DNA from: Clostridium sp. Marseille-P2415 | Lineage (GTDB): Bacteria; Bacillota; Clostridia; Lachnospirales; Lachnospiraceae | DNA: 64,000 nucleotides | Direction: 5' to 3' | Assembly (NCBI RefSeq): GCF_900155545.1 | Contig: NZ_LT732526.1 | Coordinates: 788,496 to 852,495 of the forward strand | Shown here: in pieces, positions 61,604 through 64,000 of the stretch | Numbering within the stretch: the first letter of the stretch is position 1 | Layout: each line of letters begins with the position of its first letter | Made by a program: the position numbers and the translations under genes | The notes under the pieces: generated by a model | The model's input: the letters and a program-made list of their open reading frames with translations, nothing else | Databases searched by the model: none | Told to the model about the DNA's origin: nothing

Positions 61604-61967
61604 CTTTATGTGCCTTTCTTTCTTTGTCGGTTTTGATAAGAAACTGAGTTACTTTTCCGGTGATCACCATGACAATAACCGTGGAAAGTAAAGTGATAAC
61701 CAGGAAAGGAACGAGAATGGGTTTCAGCGTTCCCCAGGAATCCAGCAGCCCCACGGCTGCCGGAATGAACATCAGAGGCATGATATCGATAAGAAATGTG
61801 CTTACCTCTTCCACCGCTTCCAGGGGAATGAGTTTTGTTCTTAAGCCCATTAACATGAGGATCAGGCCATAAATACTGGCGGGTACGGGAAGGGGAACAA
61901 ATAAATGTATGATTTCTCCTACCAGGGATATGAAAAGAATGATACTGAATTGTCTGATGTATTTCAT
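61584..61967 (-). CDS. lrgA: LrgA/CidA-family holin-like protein
   Basis: 127 residues with four transmembrane helices. Seen: QFSIILFISLVGEIIHLFVP, PVPASIYGLILMLMGL and DIMPLMFIPAAVGLLD. ATG at 61967 with AGGAGG. First gene of lrgAB. Confidence 0.92.
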   Translation of the reverse strand: MKYIRQFSIILFISLVGEIIHLFVPLPVPASIYGLILMLMGLRTKLIPLEAVEEVSTFLIDIMPLMFIPAAVGLLDSWGTLKPILVPFLVITLLSTVIVMVITGKVTQFLIKTDKERKAHKDEQYNQ

Positions 61968-61989
61968 GGCATAGCCTCCTGCGATTCCT

Positions 61990-62003
61990 GTTGAATTTTC
62001 AAC
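61990..62003. promoter_or_regulatory. Palindrome in the lrgAB leader
   Basis: GTTGAATTTTCAAC, a 6-bp-arm dyad between the lrgA -10 and its RBS; possible operator. Confidence 0.35.
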
Positions 62004-62011
62004 TATGGTTT

Positions 62012-62040
62012 ATCCTAAACTGAAATTTGCGGCTTGTCAA
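62012..62040 (-). promoter_or_regulatory. Promoter for lrgAB
   Basis: Minus strand: perfect TTGACA (62040-62035), 17-bp spacer, TAGGAT (62017-62012). Confidence 0.7.
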
Positions 62041-62070
62041 ATGTTTTTAATGACATAACATATTTTTTAA

Positions 62071-62099
62071 TTGGAAATTTCGTGGATAAAAGGTATAAT
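62071..62099 (+). promoter_or_regulatory. Promoter for the PAP2 gene
   Basis: TTGGAA (62071-62076), 17-bp spacer, perfect TATAAT (62094-62099). Confidence 0.75.
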
Positions 62100-62128
62100 T
62101 ATTCATATTAAATGAAAAGGAGTTAAGG

Positions 62129-62653
62129 ATGATGATGGCTGAACTGGAGTTTGGCATTTTATATTTTTTACAAACGCTGCATACCCCCTGGCTGGATGGG
62201 CTTATGAAGGGGATAACCAGCCTGGGAGACCATGGAATTTTCTGGATTATTACCGGTACTGTTTTGTTATTGTTTCAAAATACAAGGCGGATCGGCCTGT
62301 GCGTCATGTTATCCCTGGCGGCAGGTCTTTTAATCGGAAATGGGCTGCTTAAGAATCTGGTTGCCAGAGACAGGCCTTGTTGGATTGATAACAGCGTTCT
62401 TCTTTTGGTTAAGAACCCCAGAGATTATTCCTTTCCGTCCGGGCATACGCTGGCCTCCTTTGAAGGAGCGGTCAGTATCTGGCTTTATAACCGGAAATGG
62501 GGTTCCGCTTTTTTAATCCTGGCAGCACTCATTGCATTCTCCAGAATGTATTTATTTGTTCATTTCCCTACTGATGTGCTTGGAGGAATGGTTCTGGGGA
62601 GTTTCATCGCCTTTTTCGTTCACCGCATGGTGGAGAAAGAAAACGTGTCCTGA
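62129..62653 (+). CDS. PAP2-family membrane phosphatase
   Basis: 174 residues, several transmembrane helices. The three phosphatase motifs are present: KNLVARDRP (KxxxxxxRP), FPSGHTLASF (PSGH) and SRMYLFVHFPTDVLGG (SRxxxxxHxxxD). Probably dephosphorylates undecaprenyl pyrophosphate or phosphatidate at the outer membrane face. Any of ATG 62129, 62132 or 62135 could start it after AAAAGGAG. Confidence 0.9.
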   Translation: MMMAELEFGILYFLQTLHTPWLDGLMKGITSLGDHGIFWIITGTVLLLFQNTRRIGLCVMLSLAAGLLIGNGLLKNLVARDRPCWIDNSVLLLVKNPRDYSFPSGHTLASFEGAVSIWLYNRKWGSAFLILAALIAFSRMYLFVHFPTDVLGGMVLGSFIAFFVHRMVEKENVS

Positions 62654-62662
62654 AAAAAGTAC

Positions 62663-62690
62663 TTGCTTTCCGCCGGATCTGTGTTATACT
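62663..62690 (+). promoter_or_regulatory. Promoter for the folT transcript
   Basis: TTGCTT (62663-62668), 16-bp spacer, TATACT (62685-62690). Confidence 0.65.
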
Positions 62691-62721
62691 GGTGGCGTTA
62701 CAAAATACAATATTATAAGTC

Positions 62722-62817
62722 GCAGAGTAGACTTGTGTGCGTTAAGTGCCGGCTGAACAGGGAGTTGTCAGCCGGACGAAAAGATTTTCTTGCGGTACAC
62801 GAGTCGCATCCCGCTGC
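62722..62817 (+). promoter_or_regulatory. THF riboswitch (folT motif)
   Basis: GCAGAGTAGAC... with GTGCGTTAAGTGCCGGCTGA, the GGGAGTTGTCAGCCGG arm, TTGCGGTACACGAGTCGC and closing CATCCCGCTGC match the conserved THF aptamer (GGAGAGTAGA.., GCGTTAAGTG, ...CGGTG...GCATCCGCTCC in the reference). It lowers folate-transporter expression when tetrahydrofolate is plentiful. No clear terminator follows, so the switch probably acts on translation near AAGGAGG at about 62866. Confidence 0.9.
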
Positions 62818-62879
62818 ATCAGAAGATAGGTATATTATCTCCGGTTGTAGTTTGAGGTCTGCAAAGGAGGTATTTTTTT

Positions 62880-63452
62880 ATGAAAAAATTCGTCACTTTG
62901 TTCACCGATTCTTACAGAGAGCTGAAGTCTGTGAGGACCATCACCACTGCCGCCATGTTTGCTGCCATAGCGATTATTCTTGGCATGTTTTCCATTAATG
63001 CGGGTAACTATATCAGGATCAGCTTTTCTTCCATCCCCAATGGAATGGTAGCATATTTATTTGGACCGGTAGTGGGCAGCCTTTTTTCCGGAAGCCTTGA
63101 TGTGCTTAAGTATCTCTTAAAACCGGCCGGAGCCTTTTTTCCGGGATTAACCCTGGTGACCATGCTGGCAGGTCTTATGTATGGCTGTATGTACTATAGG
63201 AAGCCTGTTACCTTAAGAAGGATTCTGGTTGCCAAGTTCCTTGTCATGCTGATCTGCAATGTAGTGCTCAACACCCTGTGCCTGTCCATCCTGTATGGAA
63301 AAGGCTTCATGGTTCTCCTTCCGGCCAGAGCGCTTAAGAATCTGGTCATGTGGCCCGTTGATTCCATGATTTTTTATATCATGGCAAAAGCTATGGATTC
63401 GATGGGAGTCTTTCAGGCCATCCGGAGTGCGAAAACGGCGGGAACAAGATAA
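62880..63452 (+). CDS. folT: Folate ECF transporter S component FolT
   Basis: 190 residues, six transmembrane helices. Substrate-binding subunit for folate import that uses a shared ECF energising module encoded elsewhere. Seen: TTAAMFAAIAIILGMFSI, FSSIPNGMVAYLFGPVVGSL and ARALKNLVMWPVDSMIFYIM. Assignment is strongly supported by the THF riboswitch. ATG at 62880 after AAGGAGG. Confidence 0.92.
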   Translation: MKKFVTLFTDSYRELKSVRTITTAAMFAAIAIILGMFSINAGNYIRISFSSIPNGMVAYLFGPVVGSLFSGSLDVLKYLLKPAGAFFPGLTLVTMLAGLMYGCMYYRKPVTLRRILVAKFLVMLICNVVLNTLCLSILYGKGFMVLLPARALKNLVMWPVDSMIFYIMAKAMDSMGVFQAIRSAKTAGTR

Positions 63453-63456
63453 AGGA

Positions 63457-63497
63457 GAAAGGCTTGTGGTGTTTCAAATTGCACCACAGGCCTTTTT
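63457..63497. terminator. Rho-independent terminator between convergent genes
   Basis: AAAGGCTTGTGGTG (63458-63471) pairs with CACCACAGGCCTTT (63482-63495), one wobble, then TTTTT. Confidence 0.85.
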
Positions 63498-63513
63498 GAA
63501 TGGAATCAGGAAA

Positions 63514-64000
63514 TTATTGCTGTTCCAGATAGAGAAGAGCGGTTTTTCGGATGGCTTCCATGCGGTTTCGGGTTTCCGGATCGGTGTATGGGATTTTGTC
63601 CACCAGCTTGTTTATATAATCATGTTCCCGGACATATCTGCGGCTGATGGGAAAATTCAAATCAAAAATATAGGCGAGATAAGAAACCCACATATCCATA
63701 TGAGTCTCACGCTCAGAATACCGGATAGGAGTGTGGCTAAGAAAGCAATGGAAGGTGCGGTCGGAAACCGGTTCTGCTCCGAGTTGGGCCGGAGATACGT
63801 CAAGCATGGTATGGATAGAATCCTGTTCCTTGACACGGAAGTTATCCAGCTTATCCGCATCCCGGATGATTTTAGAATGCAGCAGCTCTTTGCCGGTTAA
63901 GGATTCCTCCATCTGATAGAGGCTGTGGTTCCGGATCGCAGCATAAATGATCGGATCGAAGCTGCGCTCCGGAATGAATTGTTCAATGAGGCGGTTTTCG
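63514..64000 (-). CDS. HD-domain phosphohydrolase, 3' part
   Basis: The frame is open to the window edge, so the N-terminal part with the leading His/HD motif lies outside. Visible: ...DPIIYAAIRNHSLYQM, KELLHSKIIRDADKLDNFRV (the terminal Asp of HD-type domains), then about 100 residues ending PYTDPETRNRMEAIRKTALL. Likely a small-nucleotide phosphohydrolase; substrate unknown. The internal ATG at 63912 is not the start because the upstream residues continue the fold. Confidence 0.75.
   Translation of the reverse strand, partial: ENRLIEQFIPERSFDPIIYAAIRNHSLYQMEESLTGKELLHSKIIRDADKLDNFRVKEQDSIHTMLDVSPAQLGAEPVSDRTFHCFLSHTPIRYSERETHMDMWVSYLAYIFDLNFPISRRYVREHDYINKLVDKIPYTDPETRNRMEAIRKTALLYLEQQ

Overview
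The window looks like chromosomal DNA of a spore-forming, fermentative clostridium of the Lachnospiraceae type (cluster XIVa, Lacrimispora-like). This is inferred from gene content and style, not from a database search. Pointers are the primase / housekeeping sigma / TrmK / Nif3 cluster, SpoIID, a Csp-like germination protease, a SleB-like hydrolase, YtaF, sigma-K, glucose-family PTS operons with antiterminators, several Firmicutes-type riboswitches, and strong AGGAGG ribosome-binding sites with TTGACA/TATAAT promoters.

Layout. 0-6 kb: end of an M20 amidohydrolase, smpB, a ParB-like/BMP fusion with a metallophosphoesterase, then a NiCo riboswitch controlling a cation-diffusion transporter and a nitroreductase. 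6-11 kb: branched-chain amino acid genes ilvN, ilvC, a LysR regulator divergent from leuCD. 11-24 kb: YbaK deacylase, SleB-like hydrolase, YhcH protein, pectin methylesterase, PEP carboxykinase, HAD and GNAT enzymes, a 6S RNA, AI-2E permease, SpoIID-like protein, subtilase and an AraC regulator. 24-32 kb: dgt, dnaG, rpoD, trmK, nif3, nucleoside kinase. 32-36 kb: a glucose PTS operon under a GlcT-type RAT/terminator switch, then RNase P RNA and an orphan VbhA-like antitoxin. 36-44 kb: pyrBI, a MacB-like ABC system, and a ZTP-riboswitch operon for the last two steps of IMP synthesis.

The most striking region is 43.8-56.0 kb. The sporulation sigma factor gene sigK is cut in two: residues 1-88 are encoded at 43821-44084 and the last 122 residues at 55593-55961. 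The pieces share a 12-bp core (AATGAAATCCTA) at both junctions, and joining them there gives one in-frame sigma-K of 210 residues. The 11,508 bp between is a skin-type excisable element. It encodes a large serine recombinase next to the right junction. Instead of phage genes its cargo is a GH27 alpha-galactosidase and a complete-looking [NiFe] hydrogenase operon: maturation protease, HypA-like, HypF, HypC, HypD, HypE, a cytochrome b5-like protein, and small and large subunits. If it behaves like known skin elements, the mother cell would delete its hydrogenase locus when it makes sigma-K. I know of no described skin element with this cargo.

56-64 kb: a second PTS operon (LicT-type antiterminator, EIIA, HPr, GlcNAc-type EIICB) behind a RAT switch and a perfect 30-bp inverted repeat, then signal peptidase I, YtaF, lrgAB, a PAP2 phosphatase, a THF riboswitch with folT, and a partial HD-domain gene at the window edge. 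No tRNA, rRNA, CRISPR array or transposase gene was recognised.
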